A DNA stretch of 64,000 bases. Source: Vibrio ezurae NBRC 102218. GTDB taxonomy: Bacteria > Pseudomonadota > Gammaproteobacteria > Enterobacterales > Vibrionaceae. Shown piece by piece: positions 47,081-56,403 of the stretch. The translations under genes and the position numbers were made by a program. The DNA lies in NCBI RefSeq assembly GCF_000467185.1, contig NZ_BATM01000021.1:1-64000 (forward strand), written 5' to 3'. Every line of letters begins with the position of its first letter. Within the stretch, counting starts at the first letter, position 1. The notes under the pieces are model-generated. The model had not been told where the DNA came from. It did no database searches and saw nothing but the letters and a program-made list of their open reading frames with translations.

Positions 47081-48886
47081 GTGTTAAAACAAGACGTTGG
47101 CGTTACGCCGACCCTCAATAAGCAGTGGTTATACCAACAAGCATTGAAGCATAAGAAAATGCTTATTTTTGCCAATGTTATCGCTTTTCTTGCGACATTA
47201 ATCAGTGTGCCCATCCCTTTGTTGCTGCCACTTATGGTCGATGAAGTGTTACTGGACAAGCCAGCCAAAGGTTTAGAATTCTTAAATCTCTTTTTGCCGC
47301 AAGGGGTACAAACGGCATCTGGATATATCGTCACAGTGCTACTGATGATCATCGCAATGAGAATCGTCAGCCAAGCGCTGAATATTTTGCAAACCCGACA
47401 GTTTACTTTGGTGTCGAAGAGATTAACTTGCCAGCTTCGTCAGTGGATTTTGGATAAGCTGGGTCGAGTATCGATGCAGCAATATGAAGAAAAGGGCAGT
47501 GGTGGCCTGACCTCGCACTTAGTCACAGATATTGAAACCATTGACAAATTTATTGGGTCAACACTGAGCCGATTTGTGATTAGCGTATTAACTGTGATAG
47601 GGACTGGCGGCATTTTATTGTGGCTCAACTGGCAGTTAGGCTTGTTCATTATTTTAATGAATCCGCTGGTTATTTATCTGTCGCGCCATCTTGGTCAAAG
47701 AGTCAAACATCTTAAAAAGAAAGAAAACCAAGCATTTGAACGTTTCCAGCAACGTCTAGTGGAAACATTAGACGGTATTTATCAGTTGCGAGCAGCTAAC
47801 AGAGAGCAAGAATATCTGGGGCGACTCAAACAGGATGCAGAGTCTATCCGAGTGGATGCGGACAAATATGCATGGCAATCCGATGCGGCCAATCGCTTAT
47901 CATTTTTGATGTTTTTAATTGGCTTTGAGATTTTCCGAGCCGCCGCCATGTTAATGGTGTTATTTAGTGATTTGAGCATAGGGCAAATCTTCGCGGTATT
48001 TGGCTACCTATGGTTTATGCTGTCGCCCGTTCAAGAACTTTTGAGTATCCAATATTCTTGGTATAGCGCATCGGCGGCCATGAAACGCTTAAATGGCATA
48101 CTGGAGATGCCCGAAGAACATCGACCTAAAGCGACGGTGAACCCATTCTCTCAGGGCGAGCCTATCGAGATCGAATTTAAGAACGTCAGTTTTGCGTATG
48201 ACGCAGAGCGTAATGTGTTAGATGATTTTTCACTTATGATCCCGAAAGGAAAACGCGTGGCACTGGTTGGGGCTTCAGGGGGAGGGAAATCAACTTTAAT
48301 CCAGTTGTTACTGGGCATTTACCAAAAAGACAGCGGTCAAATATTGGTAAATGGACACAGCATTGAAACGGTGAGCTATGAAGCGCTGCGTCAAGAGTTA
48401 GCGGTAGTGTTGCAACAGCCGATGATTTTCAATGATACACTTCGCCAAAATCTAACCTTAGGGCGAGACTACGATGAAGCCGATTTATGGGCCGCACTTG
48501 AAGTGGCGCAACTTAGCGACCTGCGCCATACCTTACCTAAAGGGCTAGACTCTCATATTGGACGACAAGGCGTCAGATTATCGGGTGGTCAACGTCAAAG
48601 ATTGGCAATTGCCAGAATGGTGTTGAGTAATCCAGAATTGGTGATTTTAGACGAAGCGACCTCTGCACTGGACACTTCAACTGAGGCGAAATTGCACTTG
48701 GCACTCAATCGCTTTTTGAAAAATCGAACAACGTTGATCGTGGCGCATCGCTTGTCGGCAGTCAAACAAGCCGACCTTATCTACGTATTAGAAGACGGCA
48801 AAGTGATTCAGTCGGGAACACATTTAGATTTGATTGAGACAGATGGTTTATATCAAACGCTTTATGGCAGTTTGCAGGCAGGGTAG
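47081..48886 (+). CDS. ABC exporter, fused permease and ATPase (MsbA/MdlB-like)
   Basis: The 601-residue half-transporter starts at GTG 47081 with AAAGGAT just upstream. A six-helix membrane domain spans about 28-320. The ATPase domain (about 350-595) has intact Walker A 'LVGASGGGKSTLIQLL', Q-loop 'VLQQPMIF', signature 'RLSGGQRQRLAIARMVL', Walker B 'LVILDEATSALD' and H-loop 'VAHRLSAV'. It should be an active homodimeric exporter of lipids, drugs or peptides; the substrate cannot be told. Its position beside the haem receptor hints at a link to haem metabolism, but a terminator separates them. Confidence 0.87.
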   Translation: MLKQDVGVTPTLNKQWLYQQALKHKKMLIFANVIAFLATLISVPIPLLLPLMVDEVLLDKPAKGLEFLNLFLPQGVQTASGYIVTVLLMIIAMRIVSQALNILQTRQFTLVSKRLTCQLRQWILDKLGRVSMQQYEEKGSGGLTSHLVTDIETIDKFIGSTLSRFVISVLTVIGTGGILLWLNWQLGLFIILMNPLVIYLSRHLGQRVKHLKKKENQAFERFQQRLVETLDGIYQLRAANREQEYLGRLKQDAESIRVDADKYAWQSDAANRLSFLMFLIGFEIFRAAAMLMVLFSDLSIGQIFAVFGYLWFMLSPVQELLSIQYSWYSASAAMKRLNGILEMPEEHRPKATVNPFSQGEPIEIEFKNVSFAYDAERNVLDDFSLMIPKGKRVALVGASGGGKSTLIQLLLGIYQKDSGQILVNGHSIETVSYEALRQELAVVLQQPMIFNDTLRQNLTLGRDYDEADLWAALEVAQLSDLRHTLPKGLDSHIGRQGVRLSGGQRQRLAIARMVLSNPELVILDEATSALDTSTEAKLHLALNRFLKNRTTLIVAHRLSAVKQADLIYVLEDGKVIQSGTHLDLIETDGLYQTLYGSLQAG

Positions 48887-48906
48887 AGCGCGGTAAGCAA
48901 GAGAAA

Positions 48907-48935
48907 AAGTAAGGACAATGCACGGCGCCTTACTT
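48907..48935 (+). terminator. Putative terminator between the ABC exporter and DUF4136 gene
   Basis: AAGTAAGG (48907-48914) pairs with CCTTACTT (48928-48935) around a GC-rich 13-nt loop and is followed by ATTTCATTTTG. The genes converge here, so it may serve both. Confidence 0.5.
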
Positions 48936-48954
48936 ATTTCATTTTGTATTTAGG

Positions 48955-49503
48955 TTAATTTACTGATGGCATTTCTTTGAGTATGGAATCGACATAACCT
49001 TTAATGTGTTCCACCTCTCGGCTTGGCTTTGCACCGGCTTGAGCAAGAGAGTGCCAGCGCAGTTCCATCAATGGGTAAGTGTACATGGCGATGACGATGG
49101 TCCCTTTTTGGTCGCTGTCGCCAAAATCTTGTGCTGGAATGCCTGTGGCAAGGTGCGTTTTGTTGAACAGCTCGTCATCACTGAGCTCTGATTCAATCGC
49201 AACCCCATAGCCGACAATAAAATTGGGTTGATGCGACATTGGAACGCGAATGTATCCTTTTTCAGCAAGACTTTGCCCAATCGCTTGATTAAACATGCTT
49301 TGAACAGAGGCTTTATCTGCATTTTCATCAATATAGGCTTGCCCTGACTGAGGGTGCCATGCATAGGTTTTTGCTCCCGATGGAATAAATTGGAAATCGC
49401 CGCTACTTACTATGCCTATCGCAAAGTTATTGCTCTGTTGTGGGGTGGTGGTTGTGCAGGCTGATAAAAGCAAAGTAAACGCTATGGTTATAAACCGCTT
49501 CAT
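48955..49503 (-). CDS. DUF4136-family lipoprotein
   Basis: ATG at 49503 has AGAGG 5 nt upstream; the GTG at 49509 is less likely. The 182-residue product has a lipoprotein signal peptide with lipobox 'LLSAC'. The rest resembles DUF4136 ('TYAWHPQSGQAYIDENADKASVQSMFNQAIGQSLAEKGYIRVPMSHQPNFIVGYGVAIES'). It is probably anchored in the outer membrane facing the periplasm. No function is known. Confidence 0.82.
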   Translation of the reverse strand: MKRFITIAFTLLLSACTTTTPQQSNNFAIGIVSSGDFQFIPSGAKTYAWHPQSGQAYIDENADKASVQSMFNQAIGQSLAEKGYIRVPMSHQPNFIVGYGVAIESELSDDELFNKTHLATGIPAQDFGDSDQKGTIVIAMYTYPLMELRWHSLAQAGAKPSREVEHIKGYVDSILKEMPSVN

Positions 49504-49656
49504 GAACACCTCTAAGGGGGTAAGTCGTTAATTTGATATGCACATTAATGCATTTGGTAAAAACAGCATAAACGAGCCGCAGATAGAAAGTCCAGTGAAA
49601 ACGAAGGGAGATGAAAGAGGAGTTGTAGCAAGGTATTAAGGTGATGTATGAAATAA

Positions 49657-49687
49657 AAAAGGTTCAAGCGATAGGCTTGAACCTTTT
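49657..49687. terminator. Bidirectional terminator after the 49-residue membrane-protein gene
   Basis: A 13-bp stem (AAAAGGTTCAAGC / GCTTGAACCTTTT) with a 5-nt loop and A/T-rich flanks. It lies 29 nt beyond the stop of the small minus-strand gene. Confidence 0.85.
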
Positions 49688-49715
49688 ATTTAGTTAGGTT
49701 GGGAGAAAAATGGAA

Positions 49716-49865
49716 TTAAAAGAAATGTCCCAAACCATGTAGTGAAGATATGAGGCTAGGTAATGCAACCAAGCCGATTTTTACTGCGATGATGATGCCA
49801 ACAAATCGCCAAATGTTATGAGTGGCTGCTTTGTTGATCTCTTCTGAATGTTGGCTATATATCAT
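49716..49865 (-). CDS. Small single-pass membrane protein, 49 residues, unrecognised
   Basis: The minus-strand frame starts at ATG 49865 with GAGGTG 5 nt upstream and ends in TAA at 49716. The product begins 'MIYSQHSEEINKAATHNIWR', has one hydrophobic helix ('FVGIIIAVKIGLVALPSLI') and ends 'SSLHGLGHFF'. A TATAAT element 52 nt upstream and a strong terminator 29 nt downstream make a complete small transcription unit. I do not recognise the family. Confidence 0.72.
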   Translation of the reverse strand: MIYSQHSEEINKAATHNIWRFVGIIIAVKIGLVALPSLISSLHGLGHFF

Positions 49866-49916
49866 GATAACACCTCAGGAGTTAATGAATATGCTTTCAA
49901 CTTACTCTCTATTTAG

Positions 49917-49922
49917 ATTATA
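49917..49922 (-). promoter_or_regulatory. Candidate -10 element for the 49-residue gene
   Basis: Read on the minus strand this is a perfect TATAAT, about 50 nt before the ATG. A -35 element is weak (ACTTTC at about 16 nt spacing). Confidence 0.4.
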
Positions 49923-50118
49923 AAAAGCGTCGTAGGGCGAAAGTATGAGCTAGGTCGATGCTGGTGTGTGGTTTTATGACGTTAACCACACATCAGGAAA
50001 TTATAAGCAATACTATATTATGGGTGATGTTTTTGGTTTTTACCGTAATTCCCCTAAATTAGTCGTTTTAAATGCGTATTTGAGGGCAAATTTGTCACCA
50101 ATACGACTCATATTCATC

Positions 50119-50124
50119 TATAAT
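50119..50124 (+). promoter_or_regulatory. Candidate -10 element for rhlE
   Basis: A perfect TATAAT lies about 88 nt before the rhlE ATG, implying a leader of roughly 80 nt. No well-spaced -35 is evident (TTGTCA at 50092 is 21 nt away). Confidence 0.35.
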
Positions 50125-50211
50125 CATCGACCATATTTTTGGTTAGCCGCTGTTTGTGTTCTTTCATCTCGGAAAGTGTACATAATAGCCAACTGCTATT
50201 AGGAACAAAGA

Positions 50212-51504
50212 ATGTCATTTTCGTCACAAGGTTTTTCATCTGATATTGTGCGCGCACTAACTGAGTGTGGTTATGAAAAACTCACTCCGATCCAACAACA
50301 AGCTATTCCGCACATTCGTCGTGGTGAAGATATCTTAGCGCATGCACAAACCGGCACGGGTAAAACGGCTGCATTTTCTCTTCCTATTCTGCAGCAGTTG
50401 CTCGATAACCCTAAGCCTCGCAGTAAAGCCAATGTACGTGCGCTGATCTTAGCGCCGGCTCGTGAGTTGGCTGACCAAATTGCCAATAATATTGAAAGCT
50501 ACTCTAAATATACTGATGTTTCTGTTGCGGCGGTTTATGGTGGCGCAAAAATGTCTTCACAAGAGCGTAAATTGCAAGCGGGTGTTGATGTGTTAGTGGC
50601 GACTCCTGGCCGTCTCATTGAGCATCTTGAGCTTGGCAACGTGAGTCTGGCTAACTTGGAAGTACTGGTGTTTGATGAAGCGGACCGAATGTTAGACATG
50701 GGCTTTATTGGTGCGATCCGCAGCATAATGAATGGTTTATCGGCGCACCCACAAACTTTATTATTCTCTGCAACATCATCGGCGCAAATGAACGCACTTG
50801 CCCAAGATTACCTACGTAAACCAAAGCGTATTATTGTCAACGCGGAAAACTCTACCGCATCAACTGTTGCACATGTGGTATATCCAATAGAAGAAGAGCG
50901 TAAGCGTGAATTACTTTCTGAACTGATTGGTAAAAAGAACTGGAAGCAAGTGTTGGTGTTTGTTAACTATAAAGAAACAGCTAACGAAGTAGTGAAAGAG
51001 CTTAAATTGGATGGTATTAAAGCGGTATTGTGCCATGGGGATAAAGCGCAAAGTGCTCGTCGCCGTGCTCTGGACGAATTTAAAACCGGTAAAGCTCGTG
51101 TACTTGTGGCCACTGACGTTGCTGCGCGAGGATTAGACATTCAAGGTCTGCCTCACGTAGTTAACTATGATATGCCTTTCTTAGCAGAGGATTATGTGCA
51201 TCGCATTGGCCGTACAGGTCGTGCAGGTCAACAAGGACATGCGGTTTCTTTTGTTAGTCGTAAAGAAGAGCTTACTCTTGTTCAAGTTGAAAAGCTGATT
51301 CAACAGCGCATCAGACGTGTCGTGTTGGATGGTTATGAGCCTGAGAGCCGAGATGCATTACTGGTTAAAATGCACAGCAAACCGGCTTATAAAAACCGTC
51401 AAGGCCGAACCAATAATGCTAATGAAAGTAATGCAGAAAGCCAAAGTAGTGCGGAAGGTCGAGTTCGCTTAATGCGCGCTTTAAAACGCCGCTCAAAAAA
51501 GTAA
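50212..51504 (+). CDS. rhlE: DEAD-box RNA helicase (RhlE-type)
   Basis: The 430-residue ATP-dependent RNA helicase has all motifs in order: Q-motif 'GYEKLTPIQQQAIPHI', I 'AQTGTGKTAAF', Ia 'APARELADQI', II 'DEAD', III 'SAT', V 'ATDVAARGLDIQGL' and VI 'HRIGRTGRAG'. A short Arg/Ser/Asn-rich tail ends 'MRALKRRSKK'. Such helicases remodel RNA in ribosome maturation and turnover. AGGAA lies 7 nt before the ATG. The RhlE assignment rests on core length and tail type; another DEAD-box name is possible. Confidence 0.88.
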   Translation: MSFSSQGFSSDIVRALTECGYEKLTPIQQQAIPHIRRGEDILAHAQTGTGKTAAFSLPILQQLLDNPKPRSKANVRALILAPARELADQIANNIESYSKYTDVSVAAVYGGAKMSSQERKLQAGVDVLVATPGRLIEHLELGNVSLANLEVLVFDEADRMLDMGFIGAIRSIMNGLSAHPQTLLFSATSSAQMNALAQDYLRKPKRIIVNAENSTASTVAHVVYPIEEERKRELLSELIGKKNWKQVLVFVNYKETANEVVKELKLDGIKAVLCHGDKAQSARRRALDEFKTGKARVLVATDVAARGLDIQGLPHVVNYDMPFLAEDYVHRIGRTGRAGQQGHAVSFVSRKEELTLVQVEKLIQQRIRRVVLDGYEPESRDALLVKMHSKPAYKNRQGRTNNANESNAESQSSAEGRVRLMRALKRRSKK

Positions 51505-51521
51505 AACACGAGTGATAAAAT

Positions 51522-51552
51522 AATACACCCAACGCGTTGCGTTGGGTGTATT
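51522..51552. terminator. Bidirectional terminator between rhlE and the nap operon
   Basis: A 14-bp stem (AATACACCCAACGC / GCGTTGGGTGTATT) with loop GTT separates converging genes. Confidence 0.88.
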
Positions 51553-51572
51553 GCTATTGTGATAGTGCGTTT

Positions 51573-51713
51573 TTAACTGGTTTCTTCTTTATCGGCTGTG
51601 ATAGATAACAGCCAGATGCAAATTGCGGCTACGGCAGCAAAACCACCTAAGATAATCACGGGCATGGCACTGTAACCTAGTACGTGCCAAATGATAGATT
51701 CTAATTGACTCAT
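51573..51713 (-). CDS. Short TIGR02808-type membrane protein at the end of the nap operon
   Basis: The frame gives 46 residues starting 'MSQLESIIWHVLGYSAMPVI', with one hydrophobic helix ('MPVIILGGFAAVAAICIWLL') and an acidic tail 'SITADKEETS'. The start lies about 10 nt after the napC stop with GGGAG in good position. Length, single helix and place match the short TIGR02808 proteins reported near nap genes in Vibrio and Photobacterium. It may support the Nap electron-transfer complex in the inner membrane, but its function is unknown. Confidence 0.85.
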   Translation of the reverse strand: MSQLESIIWHVLGYSAMPVIILGGFAAVAAICIWLLSITADKEETS

Positions 51714-51722
51714 AATTCTCCC

Positions 51723-52295
51723 TTACCAACCTTCAACGCCGTGCATGTCGGGTAGTTTGTGTGCAATACCTTTGTGGCAATCTACACAGGTCTTATCACC
51801 TGAAGCGAGTGCGGTTGAGTGCTGCTTCACACTGCGTTCACCCTGCTCAGAAAAATCCATGTAATCGAACTCATGACAGTTACGGCACTCAAGAGAATCG
51901 TTGGCTTTTAAGCGTGCCCACTCACGTTCAGCAAGGTGACCACGACGAGCTTGGAATTTTTCATCGGTATCAATGATGCCAATGATATGACCAAACACTT
52001 CTTTTGATGCTTGAACTTTACGGACAATTTTATCTGTCCATTTATGCGGCACGTGACAATCCGAACAAATAGCCCTTACACCAGAACGGTTGGAGTAATG
52101 TATTGTTTCTTGGATTTCTTTCACGATAGGCTCGTGACATCCAGCACAAAACTCTTCGGTATTGGTGTATTCCATTCCTGTATTGAATGCGCCCCAGAAG
52201 AGAAGACCACCTGCAAACCCCATGAAAAGGACGATACCTGCAGCCGCCTTACTAGGTCTGGAGAGTCTTTTCCAAAACGCTTTTAAAAATTTCAT
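51723..52295 (-). CDS. napC: Cytochrome c NapC (tetrahaem quinol dehydrogenase)
   Basis: The 190-residue protein has an N-terminal membrane anchor (about residues 17-36) and four CxxCH haem motifs: CAGCH, CSDCH, CRNCH and CVDCH. It belongs to the NapC/NirT family, which takes electrons from membrane quinols and passes them to NapB-NapA. It is encoded directly after napB. Confidence 0.96.
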   Translation of the reverse strand: MKFLKAFWKRLSRPSKAAAGIVLFMGFAGGLLFWGAFNTGMEYTNTEEFCAGCHEPIVKEIQETIHYSNRSGVRAICSDCHVPHKWTDKIVRKVQASKEVFGHIIGIIDTDEKFQARRGHLAEREWARLKANDSLECRNCHEFDYMDFSEQGERSVKQHSTALASGDKTCVDCHKGIAHKLPDMHGVEGW

Positions 52296-52327
52296 AAATA
52301 GCCTCTTATGTTAACAACTAGCAAAGC

Positions 52328-52882
52328 TTACTGAAGAGAATCAACAGGTTTGAATTTGTTCTCTACCAGTGGTTTAGCATTGGCTTGAGGAACATGGCAC
52401 TGCAAGCAGAAGTAACGTCTAGGCGATACATCGGCCAGCACAGCATCTTCGCGATTCACGTAGTGAGTCACGCTGACTTTGGTTGCGCCCATTTCTTTGG
52501 CGTTTTTCCAGCTATGACAGGCTAAACATTTGTTGGCATTGAGCGAGACTTCGTAGCCACGAATGTTGTGAGGGATCAGTGGCGGCTGATAGACATAATC
52601 ACTGCTTACAACTTGTTCTCTTGGGTACTTTTTAAAAGCGTCTGCCGCTCGCGTGGCTTCTAGCTCACTTGCGCCACGTAAAGAGTGAACGCCCCCGATA
52701 CCACCAGGGTTATTCATCTGGGCTTGAGCAACGCCTGCATTTTCTGCTTGTTCTAAATCGGTTTGTTCTAGCATGCCATCATCAATTTCGTGTGATTGGT
52801 GACTGACGCCTTCCACTTCAGATTGCGCAATTGCGACACCTATGGCACTGATTGATAACAGAGCAATCAATAGCTTTTTCAT
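52328..52882 (-). CDS. napB: Periplasmic nitrate reductase dihaem cytochrome NapB
   Basis: The 184-residue protein has a signal peptide ('MKKLLIALLSISAIGVAIAQ') and two CxxCH motifs (CLACH, CLQCH) in the NapB context 'YVYQPPLIPHNIRGYEVSLNANKCLACHSWKNA'. It is the small electron-transfer subunit of the NapAB complex. The pre-haem part is somewhat long and acidic (about residues 20-60). Confidence 0.96.
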   Translation of the reverse strand: MKKLLIALLSISAIGVAIAQSEVEGVSHQSHEIDDGMLEQTDLEQAENAGVAQAQMNNPGGIGGVHSLRGASELEATRAADAFKKYPREQVVSSDYVYQPPLIPHNIRGYEVSLNANKCLACHSWKNAKEMGATKVSVTHYVNREDAVLADVSPRRYFCLQCHVPQANAKPLVENKFKPVDSLQ

Positions 52883-52951
52883 TATTATTTCTCCGCCTAT
52901 TGGCTAATTAGTAGGGGCTAGGTTGCTAGCCCCGAATAATGGTCAAAGGCC

Positions 52952-55441
52952 TTAGGCCACTTTAGTGATTTTCACCGGACACTTTTTAAAGTCGGTTTGC
53001 TTAGACAGTGGGTCAGTCGCGTCCAAAATCAGCTTATTGATGAGTATTTTTGCATCAAAGAACGGAATAAACACCAAGCCTTTAGGTGGGCGGTTTCGAC
53101 CACGTGTTTCGACGCGAACTCGAATTTCTCCCCGTTTATTGGAAACCAGTACTTCGTCACCACGGCGCAGATCCTTAGCCTTGGCGTCGGCTGGGTGTAT
53201 ATAACACACGGCATCGGGTACGGCTTTATACAGCTCAGGCACACGACGGGTCATGGTTCCAGTATGCCAATGCTCTAAAACACGGCCAGTACAAAGCCAC
53301 ATATCTAACTCGTCATCAGGCACCTCGGGTGGCGCTTCATACGGCGCGGAAATAATCCAAGCTTTACCATCAGGCTTGCCATAGAAATCCCAATCAGAAC
53401 CTTTCTTCGCATACGGATCTGAACCTTCTTTAAAGCGCCATAGGGTTTCTTTGCCATCAACTACAGGCCAGCGTAAACCTCGAACATGGTGGTAGCTCTC
53501 GTAAGGCGCTAAATCGTGTCCGTGTCCACGACCAAATGAGGCGTACTCTTCAAATAGCCCTTTTTGTACGTAGAAACCTTGCGCATGAGCATCATCGTTG
53601 AGCTCTTTTGCTTCGGTGATTGGGTATTTATCTACATGACCGTTCTTAAACAAGATGTCGTACATGGTTTTTCCGCGAAATTCGGGTGCTTTGGCGAGCA
53701 GGTCTTCAGACCAAACGTCTTCAATCTTGAATCGCTTCGAGAACTCCATGATTTGCCAAAGATCAGATTTGGCTTCACCGACAGTTTCAACTTGTTGGTA
53801 CCACGCCTGAGTGCGTCGCTCGGCGTTGCCGTAAGCACCTTCTTTTTCTATCCACATGGCCGTAGGTAGAATCAGATCAGAGGCTTGCGCGGTCGCCGTT
53901 GGATAAGGGTCTGAACATACAATAAAGTTGTCAGGATTACGGTATCCCGGTAGGCGTTCAGTATTGATGTTCGGGCCTGCTTGCAGGTTGTTGTTACACA
54001 TTACCCAATACGCATTGAGCTTGCCGTCGTGTAGCATGCGATCTTGCACTACAGCGTGGTATCCCGGTTTAGCCGGAATAGTGCCTTCTGGTAGTTTCCA
54101 AATCTCCTCAGCCTTCGCACGGTGTTTCGGGTTTGCTACCACCATATCCGCAGGTAGGCGGTGCGAGAATGTGCCCACTTCACGCGCAGTACCACAGGCT
54201 GATGGTTGGCCTGTCAGTGAAAATGGTGAGTTACCCGGAGTTGAGATTTTGCCCAACAACAAATGAATGTTGTAAATCAGGCTATTCATCCAAACACCAC
54301 GAGTATGTTGGTTAACGCCCATCGTCCATAGTGACATGACCTTAGTGTTAGGATCGGCGTATTGCTGTGCTAATTGAATAAGGTGTTCTTCAGAAACCCC
54401 TGAAATTTCACTGGCTTTGGCCGCTGTGTAAGGCGCAACTGACTTCGCGTATTCCTCAAAGCTAATGCCAGACATTTTGCCAGAGTTTGGGTGAGCCGCC
54501 GCTTTTTGTAGCGGATCATCATCACGCAGTCCGTAGCCGATATCGGTTTCAGCTTGCTTAAAGTGAGTGTGTTTATTGACAAAATCTGTGTTTACTTTGT
54601 CATTTTGAATGATGTAGTTCGCAATAAAGTTGGCAATGGCCAAGTCACTTTGTGGATGGAAAATATAGCCATGGTCTGCCAATTCAAAAGAACGGTGATA
54701 ATAGGTCGACAGAACATTCACTTTAACGTGTGGGTGGCTTAATCGGCGGTCGGCAATACGTGTCCATAATACTGGATGCATCTCTGCCATATTTGAGCCC
54801 CAAAGGACAAACACATCGGCATTTTCGAAGTCATCATAACAGCCCATAGGCTCATCAATACCGAAACTGCGCATAAAAGCTCCGACGGCAGACGCCATAC
54901 AGTGACGTGCATTCGGGTCGATGTTGTTCGAACGAAAGCCGGCTTTCATTAGCTTAGATGCGGCGTAACCTTCCATGACCGTCCATTGCCCTGAGCCAAA
55001 CATGCCAACGCTTGTCGGGCCGCTTTTCTTCAGTGCTTCCTTGAACTTATCCGCCATAGTATCTAGCGCGACATCCCAAGATACTGGAACAAAGTCACCG
55101 TTTTTGTCGTACTTACCATCGGTCATTCGAAGCAATGGTTTAGTTAGACGATCTTGGCCGTACATGATTTTAGAAAGGAAATACCCTTTAATACAGTTAA
55201 GGCCTTTGTTTACAGGGGCTTCTGGGTCTCCCTGCGTTGCTACTACTTTACCATTTTGTGTTCCGACTAAGACAGAACAGCCGGTACCACAAAAACGACA
55301 TGGGGCTTTATCCCATTTGATTTTGGTTTGGTCTGAACTTGCGATGAGATTGGTCGCAGAAGCGGGAAGTGAAATTCCGGCTACAGCAGCCGCCGAAGCT
55401 GCCGCATTTGCTTTCACAAACTCGCGTCGTGTCATTTTCAT
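52952..55441 (-). CDS. napA: Periplasmic nitrate reductase catalytic subunit NapA
   Basis: The 829-residue molybdoenzyme reduces nitrate to nitrite in the periplasm. It has a Tat signal ('[27 protein letters not shown]') and a [4Fe-4S] site with Cys48, 51, 55 and 83. The likely molybdenum ligand is Cys181 in '[10 protein letters not shown]'. Molybdopterin-binding segments run to the C-terminus. The ATG overlaps the napD stop (ATGA), fitting NapD's role as the Tat-signal chaperone of NapA. Length is typical. Confidence 0.98.
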   Translation of the reverse strand: MKMTRREFVKANAAASAAAVAGISLPASATNLIASSDQTKIKWDKAPCRFCGTGCSVLVGTQNGKVVATQGDPEAPVNKGLNCIKGYFLSKIMYGQDRLTKPLLRMTDGKYDKNGDFVPVSWDVALDTMADKFKEALKKSGPTSVGMFGSGQWTVMEGYAASKLMKAGFRSNNIDPNARHCMASAVGAFMRSFGIDEPMGCYDDFENADVFVLWGSNMAEMHPVLWTRIADRRLSHPHVKVNVLSTYYHRSFELADHGYIFHPQSDLAIANFIANYIIQNDKVNTDFVNKHTHFKQAETDIGYGLRDDDPLQKAAAHPNSGKMSGISFEEYAKSVAPYTAAKASEISGVSEEHLIQLAQQYADPNTKVMSLWTMGVNQHTRGVWMNSLIYNIHLLLGKISTPGNSPFSLTGQPSACGTAREVGTFSHRLPADMVVANPKHRAKAEEIWKLPEGTIPAKPGYHAVVQDRMLHDGKLNAYWVMCNNNLQAGPNINTERLPGYRNPDNFIVCSDPYPTATAQASDLILPTAMWIEKEGAYGNAERRTQAWYQQVETVGEAKSDLWQIMEFSKRFKIEDVWSEDLLAKAPEFRGKTMYDILFKNGHVDKYPITEAKELNDDAHAQGFYVQKGLFEEYASFGRGHGHDLAPYESYHHVRGLRWPVVDGKETLWRFKEGSDPYAKKGSDWDFYGKPDGKAWIISAPYEAPPEVPDDELDMWLCTGRVLEHWHTGTMTRRVPELYKAVPDAVCYIHPADAKAKDLRRGDEVLVSNKRGEIRVRVETRGRNRPPKGLVFIPFFDAKILINKLILDATDPLSKQTDFKKCPVKITKVA

Positions 55442-55767
55442 AATGTGTCCTCTTGCGGGGTCGATGTACCGATGCTGGCATCGGTCGTAGCCGTTGCATG
55501 TATGTCGGTGTCTAGGGCGTCAATATCTGTTTCGATTTGGTGATAAACTAAAGCCGTACTCATCACTTCTGGCTGTTCGTTTATCTCGTCAATAGTAGAG
55601 GTGATAAAACCTTGGTTTTGCGTTTCCATCACCACCACAAACTTTCCGTCAGATTCTGCGTAAATTTCTGTACTAGGAAAACTGTTGATCTTGTTTCGAA
55701 TACTGCTCATCGCTTGTGGCGCGCAGTAGATAACAAAACTTGAAATATGAACTTCACTGGCCGGCAT
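55438..55767 (-). CDS. napD: NapD chaperone for NapA maturation
   Basis: ATG at 55767 is preferred because GAGGAT lies 5 nt upstream; the ATG at 55779 has none. The 109-residue product starts '[20 protein letters not shown]' and continues with the ferredoxin-like fold of NapD ('[24 protein letters not shown]'). NapD binds the NapA Tat signal peptide in the cytoplasm. The C-terminal acidic/Thr-rich tail (about 80-109) is longer than I expect for the core domain. It overlaps napF by 14 nt and napA by 4 nt. Confidence 0.92.
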   Translation of the reverse strand: MPASEVHISSFVIYCAPQAMSSIRNKINSFPSTEIYAESDGKFVVVMETQNQGFITSTIDEINEQPEVMSTALVYHQIETDIDALDTDIHATATTDASIGTSTPQEDTL

Positions 55768-56317
55768 GTTGATCCTCATTGCAGTCAGTCATCGATATAG
55801 CTGTGACAGGGCAAACACTTAAACAAGCTCCGCATCCGTTACACAACTGAGAGTCTAGTTTTGGCTGGGGGACATGCCCAACCGAAAATGTAAATTGTAT
55901 AGCGCTCAGTTCGCACTCATCGGTGCACGTACGACACTCGACATTTTGAGAGGCAAGGCAAGTCTCATTAATTTTGGCGGTGATATTCCACGCTGGCTCC
56001 TCAGTCGAGCGAAAAATGTTTTCCGGACAAGCCTGAACACATTTTTGACAAAAAGTGCATTCACCTTTATTAAAGTCGATACTTGGAAATCCGCCACTGC
56101 CTTTAATGATAATATTGGCTTCGCAGGCTTGCAGACATTGGCCACACTGAGTGCAACCGTTGATAAATTCGGCATCAATTTTGGCCCACGGCAACCGTGT
56201 ACCTGTTTCGTAAACCAAGTTTGTTTGAGCTGTGCGTCGCGTGAAAAGTTTGCGCCTTGATAAATCGACCAATGTTGTTCCTGAACTAAAAATATACGCC
56301 ATATGATGCGTGTGCAT
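55754..56317 (-). CDS. napF: Ferredoxin-type protein NapF
   Basis: First gene of the nap operon; 187 residues. Three CxxCxxCxxxC clusters are complete (starting 'CTQCGQC', 'CTFCQKC' and 'CNGCGAC'). A further Cys group, 'CRTCTDEC', lies between the second and third. The N-terminal 'SRRKLFTRR' motif is usual for NapF. It is a cytoplasmic iron-sulfur protein implicated in NapA maturation. The start could also be the ATG at 56302. The promoter region is shared with narQ. Confidence 0.93.
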   Translation of the reverse strand: MHTHHMAYIFSSGTTLVDLSRRKLFTRRTAQTNLVYETGTRLPWAKIDAEFINGCTQCGQCLQACEANIIIKGSGGFPSIDFNKGECTFCQKCVQACPENIFRSTEEPAWNITAKINETCLASQNVECRTCTDECELSAIQFTFSVGHVPQPKLDSQLCNGCGACLSVCPVTAISMTDCNEDQHAGQ

Positions 56318-56389
56318 CTAAACACTTACTAAGTTTAGGTGAATAAATTGTATTCGATATAACTCAAAAGGGTTAAACTTGTGTTTAAA

Positions 56390-56403
56390 TTGTTTTAGAT
56401 CAA
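56390..56403. promoter_or_regulatory. Candidate FNR site between napF and narQ
   Basis: TTGTT-TTAG-ATCAA matches the FNR consensus TTGAT-N4-ATCAA with one mismatch. It lies 73 nt from the napF start and 47 nt from the narQ start, and would give anaerobic control of nitrate respiration. Confidence 0.5.

Larger units (their letters stand above)
49866..50211. other. Intergenic region before rhlE with one hairpin
   Basis: About 345 bp between divergent genes. It contains a perfect 9-bp inverted repeat, TGTGTGGTT / AACCACACA, at 49965-49973 and 49984-49992, and AT-rich sequence leading to rhlE. A GTG-started frame at 49966-50202 exists but begins inside the hairpin, has no ribosome binding site and is not convincing. 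Confidence 0.5.

Noticed and set aside
49966..50202. Plus-strand frame of 78 codons upstream of rhlE
   Set aside because: It begins with GTG inside a hairpin, has no ribosome binding site, covers the candidate rhlE promoter and has no recognisable protein pattern.
54975..55490. 171-codon plus-strand frame over napA
   Set aside because: It is antisense to the conserved N-terminal half of napA and has no family features.
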